64,000 bases of DNA, taken from contig JANYBW010000055.1 in assembly GCA_025360585.1 (NCBI GenBank), forward strand, positions 1-64,000. The letters run 5' to 3'. The notes under the pieces are model-generated. The model was not told the origin of the DNA and did no database searches. It saw only the letters and a program-made list of their open reading frames with translations. The position numbers and the translations under genes are program-made. The stretch comes from Actinomycetes bacterium. Lineage in GTDB: Bacteria; Actinomycetota; Acidimicrobiia; IMCC26256; PALSA-610. This document shows, piece by piece, positions 35,309 through 44,303 of the stretch (position 1 is the first letter of the stretch; each line of letters opens with the position of its first letter).

Positions 35309-36493
35309 TTAGTTGCGGGGGACTTGGCTCCATGGGATATCGCGGTCGTTGCGCGGTTCGCCTGGAAGGCCGAGCACACGCTCACCAATGATGTTTCGCA
35401 TCACATTTGAGGTGCCGCCCTCAATCGAATTCGCTTGCACACGCAAGAATGCCTTTTGGGGCGTGGAAAGATCGAGCGCATGTTTCGGACGATCGAACGT
35501 GTACTTGCCGAACAATGTGGCTTCCATGCCAATCGTGTTCATCGCAAAGTTTGCGATGCGCTGGTTGAGTTCGGCCATCACGAGTTTGCCGGTTGAGCCT
35601 TCTGGCCCTGGCGTACCCATCTTGCGGTTGTTCGAGGCCCGAATGTTGGTGAGCCGGAGCAATTCAGCATCGATCCAGAGCTTCGCAAGTTTGTCTCGGG
35701 TCACCGGATTCGCACGCGTCTCGTCGTCGGCCTTCGCAAACGCATTCAGCGCGAGGGAAATCATGCCCGCGCCGCGTGGCGCGATTTGTCCACCGATCGA
35801 AACCCGTTCGTTCATCAATGTTGTGAGTGAGACGTGCCAACCTTCGCCCACGTCGCCAAGGCGGTGACTGTCGTGGATCCGGACGTCGGTCATGAAAATT
35901 TCGTTGAATTCCGCTTCGCCAGTGATCTGCACGAGCGGCTTGACCTCGACTCCGGCGGCATGCATATCGAGGATGAACATCGTCATCCCTTTGTGCTTCA
36001 CCGCTTCCGGGTCGGTGCGCGCGATCACGATCCCGAAGTTCGAAACGTGCGCCAACGTTGTCCAGACCTTTTGGCCGTTGAGAATCCATTCGTCGCCGTC
36101 GCGAACGGCACGCGTCGACAATCCCGCGACATCCGAGCCCGCTCCCGGCTCGCTGAACATCTGGCACCATACGTCTTCAGCGGTGAACAATCGGCGAAGA
36201 TATTTCCCTTTGATTTCATCGTCGCCGTGAGTCTGGACCGTCGGAGCGCACATGCCGTAGCCGATCGGATTGCGACCATACGGCGAAGGTGCTCCCGCTT
36301 GAGAGAGCTTTGAATTGATCGTTGTTTGCGCTTTCGGGTTCAAGCCCAAGCCACCGAAGCCTAAAGGGAAGTGCACCCAGCCCAGGCCAAGATCGTATTG
36401 GTGACCAAGAAATTCTTCAGCGCTTGCCGTTTTGGGATTGCACTTCGCGAGCAATTCATCGCACAGATCGCTGACCAGTTGTTCATCGCTCAT
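35309..36493 (-). CDS. acyl-CoA dehydrogenase
   Basis: The 394-residue protein has the acyl-CoA dehydrogenase set. QMFSEPGAGSDVAGLSTRA near residue 110 contacts FAD and substrate, LNGQKVWTTLAHVSNF near 142 contacts FAD, and the end has SIEGGTSNVMRNIIGERVLGLP with Glu in the catalytic-base region. It begins directly with DEQLVSDLCDE, slightly short at the N-terminus. ATG 36493 is chosen for the ggaagg upstream; a longer CTG/ATG-like extension has none. It is divergent from the ABC1 kinase gene. Substrate chain length is not deducible. Confidence 0.9.
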   Translation of the reverse strand: MSDEQLVSDLCDELLAKCNPKTASAEEFLGHQYDLGLGWVHFPLGFGGLGLNPKAQTTINSKLSQAGAPSPYGRNPIGYGMCAPTVQTHGDDEIKGKYLRRLFTAEDVWCQMFSEPGAGSDVAGLSTRAVRDGDEWILNGQKVWTTLAHVSNFGIVIARTDPEAVKHKGMTMFILDMHAAGVEVKPLVQITGEAEFNEIFMTDVRIHDSHRLGDVGEGWHVSLTTLMNERVSIGGQIAPRGAGMISLALNAFAKADDETRANPVTRDKLAKLWIDAELLRLTNIRASNNRKMGTPGPEGSTGKLVMAELNQRIANFAMNTIGMEATLFGKYTFDRPKHALDLSTPQKAFLRVQANSIEGGTSNVMRNIIGERVLGLPGEPRNDRDIPWSQVPRN

Positions 36494-36648
36494 TACAGGC
36501 ACCTTCCAAGGCAGCACGGGGCGTGGAGTAACGGCGCCACACTAGAGAACCCGGAACCCGTGGCGCACCTCGACCGGTCCGATCGAAGCTCGCCGACGCC
36601 GCTGCCTTGTGCCCACACCCAACCACCTACACCGTAGAGTCGCCGACA

Positions 36649-38115
36649 ATGACGATTCGCAAACGGTGGGGGCGACGAGCCGCCGTCGCAGCAGCCGCCG
36701 CTCTCGGCGGAATCGCGCTCACTCGGACCAAGAGTCGACTCGACGCTTCGTTCGATGCATCACGAACGGCTCGCAGCGCACGGATCGCGCAGCTCGGCGC
36801 CCGCAGAGCGGCCCACACCGCGGTACACAAAGCGCGTCGGACGTTCGCAAGCGAGCAACATCGCATCGAGCTCGATGAGCAACACCAGTTGCGCAGCGCA
36901 GAAGATGTCGCCGCGGTACTCGGAGAAATGAAGGGCGCGTTGATGAAGCTCGGCCAAATGGCGAGCTACCTCGACGAAACCATGCCGGAGCCAATGCGCG
37001 ATGCACTTGCATCGTTGCAACAAGACGCGCCGCCGATGAGCGCCGAGCTCGCGGCCTCAGTGATCGCCGCCGAGCTCGGTGCCACCCCCGAAAAAATCTT
37101 TGCGCAATGGGATCCACATCCCATTGCTTCTGCATCCATCGGGCAGGTGCACAAAGCAATCACCCACGATGGTCAAGCTGTCGCGGTCAAGGTGCAGTAT
37201 CCCGGAGTCGACCAAGCCATCAAAGCTGATCTCGACAACACAGACATGTTGTTTCGTCTGATCGGTCTCGCGTTTCCTGGCCTCGATCCGAAGACCGTCG
37301 TTATCGAACTTCGCGAACGGCTTTTAGAAGAGCTCGACTATTCCATCGAAGCCCGCAACCAAATGCTCTTCGCGAACTGGTATCGCGATCATCCGTTCAT
37401 TCATATTCCTTCGGTCATCACCGAGCTCTCCACTCCTCGCGTGCTCACGACCAAGCTCGTTGTGGGTGCCCGCTTCGACGAGCTCCTCACGTGGTCGCGC
37501 GCCGAACAAGAACTTGCGGCCGAAACGATTTTTCGTTTCGTATTTCGTAGCATTTATCGCATCGCCGCGTTCAATGGTGATCCGCACCCCGGCAACTACA
37601 TCTTCGCGCCGGGTGGCCACGTGACGTTCCTCGACTTCGGATTGGTGAAGCACTACTCACAACCCGAAGTACAACTGTTTTCTGATCTCATTCGGGCGAT
37701 GTGTTTCGAACACGACATCCCAAGGTTTCGAAACCTCATCGAAACCGCGGGGATTTTGCGCGCAGGATCGCCCATCACTGATGAACAGGTCCGCGACTAT
37801 TTCGGCCACTTCTATGAGTTTGTGCTCGAGGACAAGTTGGTCACCTTCGACCCGGCATTCGCGTCGAGCACCGTCCGCAAGATGTTTGACCTCACGAGCC
37901 CAAGCGCAGCAGTGGCGAAAGAATCAAACGTGCCCAAGGCGTTCGTCATTACGCAACGCATCAATCTCGGGCTTCATGCGCTCCTCGCACAACTCAACGC
38001 AACGGCGAATTGGCGGCGTATCGCGGAAGAGCTTTGGCCTTGGGTTGGCGGTGCGCCCTCCACAATGCTCGGCGAACAAGAAGCCGCGTGGCTTACAGCA
38101 AACCCGAAGCCCTAA
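36649..38115 (+). CDS. ABC1/UbiB (AarF)-family atypical kinase
   Basis: The 488-residue protein carries the UbiB landmarks. The KxGQ motif is in MKLGQMASYLDETMP near residue 100, the Ala-rich loop in ASIGQVHKA near 165, and the lysine in VAVKVQYPGVDQAI near 180. The catalytic NGDPHPGNYIF lies near 306 and the metal-binding LDFGLVK near 328. Such proteins are ATPases or kinases needed for quinone or lipid metabolism; the menaquinone genes at 45-53 kb would fit. The N-terminus has a weak hydrophobic stretch. ATG 36649 gives the normal length. Confidence 0.9.
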   Translation: MTIRKRWGRRAAVAAAAALGGIALTRTKSRLDASFDASRTARSARIAQLGARRAAHTAVHKARRTFASEQHRIELDEQHQLRSAEDVAAVLGEMKGALMKLGQMASYLDETMPEPMRDALASLQQDAPPMSAELAASVIAAELGATPEKIFAQWDPHPIASASIGQVHKAITHDGQAVAVKVQYPGVDQAIKADLDNTDMLFRLIGLAFPGLDPKTVVIELRERLLEELDYSIEARNQMLFANWYRDHPFIHIPSVITELSTPRVLTTKLVVGARFDELLTWSRAEQELAAETIFRFVFRSIYRIAAFNGDPHPGNYIFAPGGHVTFLDFGLVKHYSQPEVQLFSDLIRAMCFEHDIPRFRNLIETAGILRAGSPITDEQVRDYFGHFYEFVLEDKLVTFDPAFASSTVRKMFDLTSPSAAVAKESNVPKAFVITQRINLGLHALLAQLNATANWRRIAEELWPWVGGAPSTMLGEQEAAWLTANPKP

Positions 38116-38526
38116 CGATCCTGCATCCGGCGCCATTGAGGTGTCATCAACGAGTGGCGGTGAGCCTATTGCCGATCGGTGACCCAGTTGCTGCGAAAAC
38201 CGTACCGCACCCGCCGCGGGAGCTTCACGTGTGCGCGTATCGAAATCGTGTTTTGAAAATCGCGGTGCCGTCAGACGGCATCGAAGGACCATCGGACGTG
38301 TTATCAACGGTATATCCGTAGCGATGTTGAATTCCTAGCCGTGCGGGTTCGGTCCGGTGCGCAGCTAGTGGCCTGTGAGCGCCTCAGGGATCGCCCCCGA
38401 CGGTCTCGAGGGCATTCACGGTGATCTCATCCAGCCCGGCGCGGACTAGTCCATCATCACTCATTACGACCAAAGGTCTTCACTCATTTGAGTGAGTGTC
38501 CGATAGAAAGCGTGTTGACACACAAA
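38116..38526. other. non-coding spacer with two short palindromes
   Basis: No gene is seen. Two dyads stand out: tgccgtcagacggca (38266-38280, perfect 7-1-7) and cactcatttgagtg (38481-38494, perfect 6-2-6). A TTGACA hexamer lies near 38513, shortly before the structured stretch that begins at 38527. The second dyad could be an operator for that promoter. Confidence 0.45.
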
Positions 38527-38663
38527 CGGCCGGGGCGAGTGACGGATGACAGCCCGACATTAATCACCCTGGCACCGGCCGCCTAGGAGTCCCGAACCCC
38601 AGAAAAAAAGGGACTCCCACAGTGGCCCCACCCGCGATCAAGCGATCAGGCGGGTGGGGCCAC
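38527..38663 (+). ncRNA. candidate structured RNA (three consecutive stems)
   Basis: Three stems follow one another: cggccgg/ccggccg (38527-38533 with 38575-38581), ggagtccc/gggactcc (38586-38593 with 38610-38617, A-rich loop), and a 14-bp perfect stem gtggccccacccgc with its complement (38622-38635 and 38650-38663). The last is followed by gtcatttt, a poor but possible terminator tail. There is no protein frame. It lies just outside the left inverted repeat of the endonuclease cassette. It could be a small RNA or simply the 3' region of a lost gene. Confidence 0.4.
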
Positions 38664-38673
38664 CGTCATTTTC

Positions 38674-38737
38674 CACCCCTCTCAGCCTTTCCCGGAGCTT
38701 TTCGTTCGGATTCCGAAAGTCCGCGCCTACCAGAATT
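38674..38737 (+). repeat. left inverted repeat of the AbiEi/DUF559 cassette
   Basis: This 64-bp arm matches the reverse complement of 39751-39815. It includes an identical run of about 33 bases beginning cagcctttcccggagctttt (from about 38683). Differences cluster at the inner side. The two arms bracket exactly one gene. Confidence 0.85.
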
Positions 38738-38788
38738 CCTTGCAGCTGAAGCTGTCACCATTTGACACTATCTGTTACAGTTTTACAT

Positions 38789-39721
38789 GTGAATCTTGAT
38801 CGGAGGGCCGCTGACATTTTTTCAGCCCACCATGGTCTCGCCGACACCCCGATGCTCGTTGCTGTCGGCGTTTCACAGTCGGCGATCACCCGCCGTTGCC
38901 ACAGCGGAGTGTGGGAGCGCGTCGGCCCAAAGATCTACCGGCTCAACGGCACACCGGAAACCGACCGCCAGAATTTGCTGACTCAAGTGTGGCTGCATCG
39001 AGGACAGGGCCAAGCCGCAGCGTGGGGCATGAGCGCCGCCGCTTTACACGGATTGCCGAACGCTTCGATTCTCCCCGCATCGGTCGTAGTCGAAGACGAG
39101 CGACGGATACGCGGCGATACTCGCGGTCTGCGACGTTCAAGCTCGTTACTCGAACACCACCTGACGGTCGTTGACAAGATCCCTTGCACGACCGTCGCCC
39201 GAACACTGTTCGACATTGCGGCCACAGTGAGGTTTCAGAACGACGCCGAGCGGATGCTCGATGCGGCACTCGCCCGCCAGCTCGTGACATTTCAGCAATG
39301 CGAACAAGTACTCACAGACCTTGCACAGTCCGGACGCAACGGCGTGTCGCGTTTCCGTGCCATGTTGGATGATCGCGGTGAAGGGCTCGCCGTTGCCGAA
39401 AGTGAGCTCGAGTCAATGTTCGAAGATCTGCTTCGGAAATACGGCATTCCGCTACCCGACCGTCAAATCAATATCCGTACGGACCGTTGGATCGGACGTG
39501 TCGACTATCGGCTGCCCAACGGAACCCCGATTGAAATCGACAGCCGCCGTCACCATTCAGAACTGGTAGACCGCGATCGAGATCGAGCACGCGACAACGA
39601 GTTGATCGCAGCGGGCGCGATACCACCGTTGCGAATCACGCACCGAGAAATCCGTGATCATCCCGAACGCGTGGCGCGCTGGGTCCGGACTGCGGCAGCA
39701 AGGTTCGCTGCTACCGGCTAG
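38789..39721 (+). CDS. AbiEi-like HTH plus DUF559/Vsr-type endonuclease-like protein
   Basis: The 310-residue protein starts with an AbiEi-type winged-helix domain (about 1-55, DRRAADIFSAHHGLAD to VWERVGPKIYRL). A middle domain of the AbiEi family follows (about 60-190). It ends with a Vsr/DUF559-like nuclease fold with plausible catalytic residues: ESELE near 210, RVDYR near 240, PIEIDS near 250 and RDRDRARDNEL near 265. The start is uncertain; GTG 38789 keeps the whole HTH. No toxin partner (AbiEii) is adjacent. The gene is enclosed by 64-65 bp inverted repeats, which suggests it moves as a cassette. Confidence 0.78.
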   Translation: MNLDRRAADIFSAHHGLADTPMLVAVGVSQSAITRRCHSGVWERVGPKIYRLNGTPETDRQNLLTQVWLHRGQGQAAAWGMSAAALHGLPNASILPASVVVEDERRIRGDTRGLRRSSSLLEHHLTVVDKIPCTTVARTLFDIAATVRFQNDAERMLDAALARQLVTFQQCEQVLTDLAQSGRNGVSRFRAMLDDRGEGLAVAESELESMFEDLLRKYGIPLPDRQINIRTDRWIGRVDYRLPNGTPIEIDSRRHHSELVDRDRDRARDNELIAAGAIPPLRITHREIRDHPERVARWVRTAAARFAATG

Positions 39722-39750
39722 TGCAAGCACCCTCTCCATCGCCCCTAAAA

Positions 39751-39815
39751 AATTCTGGTGGGCGTTCACTTGCGGAATCCGAACGAAAAGCTCCGGGAAA
39801 GGCTGTCGAGGGGTG
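39751..39815 (-). repeat. right inverted repeat of the AbiEi/DUF559 cassette
   Basis: This arm begins 30 bp after the gene's stop and ends 23 bp before the stop of the lipoprotein hydrolase gene. It pairs with 38674-38737. No target-site duplication is obvious outside the arms. Confidence 0.85.
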
Positions 39816-39837
39816 AGTTGGGCGCGTTGGGGTGGGG

Positions 39838-41973
39838 TTAGCCGACGCTGTTGGCGGTGCAGGGTTGCGCGTTGCATACGTCGACGATGGTCCCGGTGCT
39901 GCCGTCGACGTTGCCGGCTCCGGCTCCGTCCGCGCCCAGGAAATGTGATTTCTGTGCGCGATTCTTGGCATCGGCCCGCGGGTCTTCGTGCGAATCGACC
40001 CCACTCGACGGGGCGACATTGCCGAGTGGTGGCGCCGGAGTTCCGCTATCCCAGAACACGATCGCACTGCCGCGTTCGTTGTCACGGGTCGGATCCATAC
40101 ACGGCACTCCCCACATCGGATCAACGCCGGCAAAACGTCTGGGGATCGTCGCGGGGCAACCCAATCGAGCACCAATCGTGCGAGCTTCGACCAACGCGGC
40201 CCAATTCGAAACCTGGAAGTCGCCAATGCCGATTTCCATCAACACTTTGTGGCGAGGCGTACCCGGTAGCGGGTTGCCGGTGATGTGGTTCGCGTAGCCG
40301 TTTGCTTCGCCACGATCCCACAACATCTGCAACAACGACAAGCCGATACCGCGTTCGATCACGTTCGGGTACGACGGGTCGTAGACCGCACGATACGTAT
40401 TCCAATCGACGGAACGTTGCAGGAGCGTCGAGTAGTTCATGCCGCTCACGCCCAGCACCGCTCGGGTCCACTCCGCCGAAACCGCGGTCACGCCGCCACC
40501 CATGACGCCGCCTTGCGAATTTCCGTCGTAATAGACCGCGCCGGTTGCGATGACCGGCGTGCCCGAACTGGTTTGAAATGCTGCGTTGGTCACAAGACCA
40601 GCAGGCGATTTCACTAACCGTGCAAGCACGATCGTGTTCAGCATTCCTTGTTGCAAACGATCGGCTTCGGTCACCATGTTCGACATATCACTCAACGTTG
40701 CGATCGCGTTGCCAACGTCTTCGTCGCTCAAACCAATCCACTTCGTTGCACAAAACACGAAGTTATGTTCTTCGCTCATCGCACGGACGTTGCCCGCGCT
40801 CACTTCATCGTTGCTACCCAACAAGCCATGCCCGTACACGCCAGCGCGGCCAGGAGCGATGAGCGCGGCGTGCGGGATATTGCAGATGTAGCTCGCTTTG
40901 TACGTGCCGGTTTGAACGGGTAAACCGTTCGATCCGTATAAGAACCGCGACCCCGAAACGCCATTCTGGTCAAGAAACAAAGGCACATCAAACGTGCCCG
41001 TAACCCGCCGAACGATCTCGACATCGGGATTGTCCTCGACCAGATCAACTGTAAACGCTGGAGCCCCACTGCCGAGCTGTGCAAACGCGACGTCGCGAAT
41101 GTGCAACATCCGCTCGGAGAGATTACGAGTAGACGCGACCGTGAAATCCCAGCCGATAAACAGTGACGAATCGCGGGCGACACCTGCACTACCGAGCTCA
41201 TTCAAAACCCGTTCGTAGCGGTTGCGTTGCCGTTCGACAGCTTCGACGTTCGTGTGTAAGCGATCGCGGTACGCACGGAAAACGTCGTTCGCAGGAATCA
41301 TTGCACCGTGCACGTCGATCAAGTTGCGAAACCCAACGACCATTCGGTGGCCATCGGGGTAATTGCGCGCCGGACGGACATACAACACTTGATCGTTCGC
41401 GTCGCTGACGCTGGAATCGAGTTCCGCCCAATACGGCCAACGCTGCCCGGTCGTCGCGTCGAGCAACACAACTCCTGCATCGCTGCGCAACGACGCCTCG
41501 ATATTGGTGACGTCGTTGAGTTTCGACGCCGCAAGATCAACGCCGGGAATAAACACGCTGATCGCTTGGCCGGGGCTAAACCCGTCGTTACGGTTCCATT
41601 CCGCGGGGTCAACCTGCACGCCGCCAGCATTGGTTGGCAACGCCGATCGTGCGAAGTTGATACGACGGCCAGTGCCGGTTGAGCGATCCTCGACCGTGAA
41701 GGTATTCGAAGGAAACGGCAAGAGACAATGCCGAGTATCGAGCGGATCACACGTAGCGGTATTGCCGAGATTGCGCAGAGCAATCGAGCCGTGCCCAGCC
41801 TGGCCTGTGCTTCCCGCGGCGCGACCCGGGGCTAAGACTCCAGGCGGCGTTGCACATCCGGTGACCACAATGCCCAGCCCGACGACAAGCCCGACGACCG
41901 GCCCGATGACCATCACACCGAAACGCCGACCGCGCCTTGGTGCCGAAACCTCTGCATTCGAAATGTTCTGCAT
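39838..41973 (-). CDS. large lipoprotein alpha/beta-hydrolase-like enzyme
   Basis: The 711-residue protein has a membrane-targeting N-terminus with lipobox VVTGCA around residue 40, so it is probably a lipid-anchored exported protein. A domain of about 250 residues precedes a hydrolase-like part. The region YGHGLLGSNDEV near 395 resembles an oxyanion loop, and YDGNSQGGVMGG near 500 has the nucleophile-elbow form G-x-S-x-G. Late DSHEDPR may hold the catalytic His. An esterase or lipase activity is inferred. ATG 41973 has no strong ribosome site. The tail is Cys-containing (DVCNAQPC). Confidence 0.72.
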   Translation of the reverse strand: MQNISNAEVSAPRRGRRFGVMVIGPVVGLVVGLGIVVTGCATPPGVLAPGRAAGSTGQAGHGSIALRNLGNTATCDPLDTRHCLLPFPSNTFTVEDRSTGTGRRINFARSALPTNAGGVQVDPAEWNRNDGFSPGQAISVFIPGVDLAASKLNDVTNIEASLRSDAGVVLLDATTGQRWPYWAELDSSVSDANDQVLYVRPARNYPDGHRMVVGFRNLIDVHGAMIPANDVFRAYRDRLHTNVEAVERQRNRYERVLNELGSAGVARDSSLFIGWDFTVASTRNLSERMLHIRDVAFAQLGSGAPAFTVDLVEDNPDVEIVRRVTGTFDVPLFLDQNGVSGSRFLYGSNGLPVQTGTYKASYICNIPHAALIAPGRAGVYGHGLLGSNDEVSAGNVRAMSEEHNFVFCATKWIGLSDEDVGNAIATLSDMSNMVTEADRLQQGMLNTIVLARLVKSPAGLVTNAAFQTSSGTPVIATGAVYYDGNSQGGVMGGGVTAVSAEWTRAVLGVSGMNYSTLLQRSVDWNTYRAVYDPSYPNVIERGIGLSLLQMLWDRGEANGYANHITGNPLPGTPRHKVLMEIGIGDFQVSNWAALVEARTIGARLGCPATIPRRFAGVDPMWGVPCMDPTRDNERGSAIVFWDSGTPAPPLGNVAPSSGVDSHEDPRADAKNRAQKSHFLGADGAGAGNVDGSTGTIVDVCNAQPCTANSVG

Positions 41974-42074
41974 TCGTGCATCGTAACGAAACGCACAAGT
42001 CTTGTCATTTCGGACAATCGAGAGGCCAGCTTCCGTAATCTGGAAGCACGCCGCTGAACATCTACCGTGCAGGC

Positions 42075-42908
42075 GTGACTACCGCGATGCCTTCACCCCA
42101 AGCCCCGCTGACGCTCACCGCACCGAATGGCGCGATGACGCGAATCACGCTGAACAACCCAGCGCGGCGCAACGCGTTGTCATTGGCGATGCTCGAATCG
42201 CTCATCGACGCGCTCACCGGTGCCGCCGCGGCCGACCAATGTCGAGTGATCATCATCGATGGTGCTGGCCCGGCGTTTAGCGCGGGCCACGATCTCGCCG
42301 AGATGCGCATTGAGCGCAACCCCAATTTTTACGACGGCTTGTTCGGGACGTGCACAGCATTGATGCAAACCATCCACGAACTTCGCGTTCCCGTGATCGC
42401 GCAAGTGCACGGAGTGGCGACCGCCGCTGGTTGCCAGTTGGTCGCCGCGTGTGACCTTGCAATCTGCACGGACACGACAAGATTTGCCACTCCAGGCGTG
42501 AACATAGGCCTTTTTTGCAGCACTCCGATGGTTCCCATTTCACGAGCGATCGGCCGCAAACGGGCAATGGAGATGTTGCTGACGGGTTCGATGATCGATG
42601 CAACCACAGCAGTTTCGTGGGGATTGGTGAATCGTGCCGTTGCTGATTCAGAACTCAACACGGCGTGCGCAGAACTCGCGAACCAAATCGCATCTGCGAG
42701 CCCGCAAATTGTTGCGATCGGCAAGCGAGCGTTCTGGGCGCAGATCGATGAGCCCGAGCAAGTCGCGTATCAACGGGCAGGCGAAGTCATGCAGGCCAAC
42801 GCGATGCTCGACGATGCCCACGAGGGAATGAGCGCATTTCTCGAAAAGCGCTCCCCGCATTGGCCCAGCGAGACCCTCGAAGAACGCGCGCCGATGGGTG
42901 AAAGGTAA
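42075..42908 (+). CDS. enoyl-CoA hydratase/isomerase family (ECHDC3-like)
   Basis: The 277-residue crotonase has the oxyanion-hole segments FSAGHDLAEM near residue 70 and GVATAAGCQLVAACDLA near 120. The ATPGVNIGLFCSTPMVPISRAIGR stretch follows, close to the ECHDC3 branch. The usual catalytic glutamates are not clearly present, so the reaction is open. The last nine codons (EERAPMGER) lie inside the interspersed repeat that starts at 42881, so the natural C-terminus has been replaced or extended by the repeat. GTG 42075 is the start. Confidence 0.83.
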   Translation: MTTAMPSPQAPLTLTAPNGAMTRITLNNPARRNALSLAMLESLIDALTGAAAADQCRVIIIDGAGPAFSAGHDLAEMRIERNPNFYDGLFGTCTALMQTIHELRVPVIAQVHGVATAAGCQLVAACDLAICTDTTRFATPGVNIGLFCSTPMVPISRAIGRKRAMEMLLTGSMIDATTAVSWGLVNRAVADSELNTACAELANQIASASPQIVAIGKRAFWAQIDEPEQVAYQRAGEVMQANAMLDDAHEGMSAFLEKRSPHWPSETLEERAPMGER

Positions 42909-43028
42909 TCCGATGCAAGAATCCTGTTTCGCGCTCTCGTCGCTGCGCTCCGGGGCCGCTCGGGCCGCGGGCGGCGCCGCGCTTCGTCGAGATCAGCCAG
43001 AATCCGTCGCCTTTGGGCGCGCCTTCTA
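42881..43028 (-). repeat. interspersed repeat, copy 2 (148 bp)
   Basis: This is the mate of 27854-28025 in opposite orientation on the chromosome, but in the same orientation relative to the upstream gene: both begin at the 3' end of a coding sequence. Here it supplies the last codons and stop of the crotonase gene. It lacks the 24-bp internal duplication of copy 1. It ends 6-7 bp before the first possible start of the MFS gene. Confidence 0.85.
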
Positions 43029-43070
43029 AGACGCGTGCCGCCGCCAGCAGAAAATCCAGCGGTAATCCCT

Positions 43071-44303
43071 GTGAAAACCCCAGCAAAAACAAGCGCTTTT
43101 GCCGCGATGCACAGCCGTTCTTTCGCGTTCGTGTGGACGGGCGGTTTCGTTTCAAACGTGGGCACATGGATGCAAGCAACTGCGCTGGGCTACTACACGG
43201 CGCACCTCACTAAAAGTGCGGCGTGGTCCGCGCTCGTTGCCGCAGCCGAGTTCGCACCGACTGCATTGTTGGGCCCAATTGGCGGTGCGATGGCAGATCG
43301 CTACTCGCGCAAAACCATTTTCATGACCATCACGATCATCCAAGGTGTTCTCGCCGGAATCCTCACGTTGATCATGTCCACGACCACTCTCGGCGCCCCC
43401 GTCATCGCGCTGTACGCACTCGCGAACGGCTGCACCTTCGCCATTGGTTTTCCGTCGTTTCAATCAGTGATGCCCGAGCTCGTTGCGCCCGAGGCGTTGA
43501 GTAGCGCGATCGGTTTGAGTTCGGCATCGTGGAACTTCGGTCGCGTCGTCGGCCCGACCGTCACGGCGCTGTTGTACGCGCCCCTGGGAATCGCCTGGAT
43601 TTTGGGAATCAATGCCATCAGTTTCGCGGCCGTCGTAGTGGCTCTCATTACCGTCACGATTCCCAAACGAACCGTGAAACGCATTCCGATTTTCGCGTCG
43701 ATTCGCGAAGGATTCCTATTCGTACGCAACGAACCCGGCTTGCGGGTAATGATCCAATCGTTGTGCTGGAACACCTTGTGGCTCGCGCCGTTTATTGGGC
43801 TGATTCCGGCGATGGTCGAAAAAGAATTCGGTGGCGGCGAGCACGCAACCGGTTGGCTGATTACTGCGCAGGGCGCCGGCGCCGTAGTGACTGGCTTGAT
43901 GTTCGCTCGCGCGGTGCAGCGTTACGGGGTGCGACAATTGATGGTCGGCTCGATGCTCACCATTCCGTGCACGCTGATCTTGTACGCCGCTTCGCCGAAC
44001 GTTTACGTAGCAATTCTGCCAATGTTTCTTACTGGTTTGGCGTACTTCGGCGCGCTTTCGAGTTTCTCGAACATCGCCCAACTGCGCGCGCCAGCTGAAC
44101 TGCGCGGACGGGTGCTTTCACTCAACCAAGTTGCGTTAGGAACGTTTTACGCAATCGCGCTCAATGTGCAAGGCCCGCTCGGCGACGCGTTCGGAGTGCG
44201 CACCGTCACCGCGGGCGCTGCCGTCATTTCACTCTGTGGCTTGGGGTACATGCGGCTGCGACGGCCGGGCATCACGCTCGCCGTCATGAGCGACACTCCA
44301 TAA
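43071..44303 (+). CDS. MFS transporter (EntS/MFS_3-like exporter)
   Basis: The protein (about 410 residues) shows about ten to twelve membrane segments. It has MFS_3 landmarks: FVWTGGFVSNVGTWMQATALGY in helix 1, GGAMADRYSRKTIF as the loop 2-3 motif, and FSNIAQLRAPAELRGRVLSLNQ in the second half. Relatives export siderophores or drugs. The start is ambiguous among GTG 43035, GTG 43071 and ATG 43107, none with a good ribosome site; 43071 keeps the conserved AFAAMHSRSF lead. The 3' end overlaps the convergent membrane-protein gene by 75 bp. Confidence 0.83.
   Translation: MKTPAKTSAFAAMHSRSFAFVWTGGFVSNVGTWMQATALGYYTAHLTKSAAWSALVAAAEFAPTALLGPIGGAMADRYSRKTIFMTITIIQGVLAGILTLIMSTTTLGAPVIALYALANGCTFAIGFPSFQSVMPELVAPEALSSAIGLSSASWNFGRVVGPTVTALLYAPLGIAWILGINAISFAAVVVALITVTIPKRTVKRIPIFASIREGFLFVRNEPGLRVMIQSLCWNTLWLAPFIGLIPAMVEKEFGGGEHATGWLITAQGAGAVVTGLMFARAVQRYGVRQLMVGSMLTIPCTLILYAASPNVYVAILPMFLTGLAYFGALSSFSNIAQLRAPAELRGRVLSLNQVALGTFYAIALNVQGPLGDAFGVRTVTAGAAVISLCGLGYMRLRRPGITLAVMSDTP

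Noticed and set aside
38789-39721. Complete AbiE toxin-antitoxin system
   Set aside because: No AbiEii nucleotidyltransferase gene is adjacent, and the C-terminal half is nuclease-like rather than antitoxin-only.
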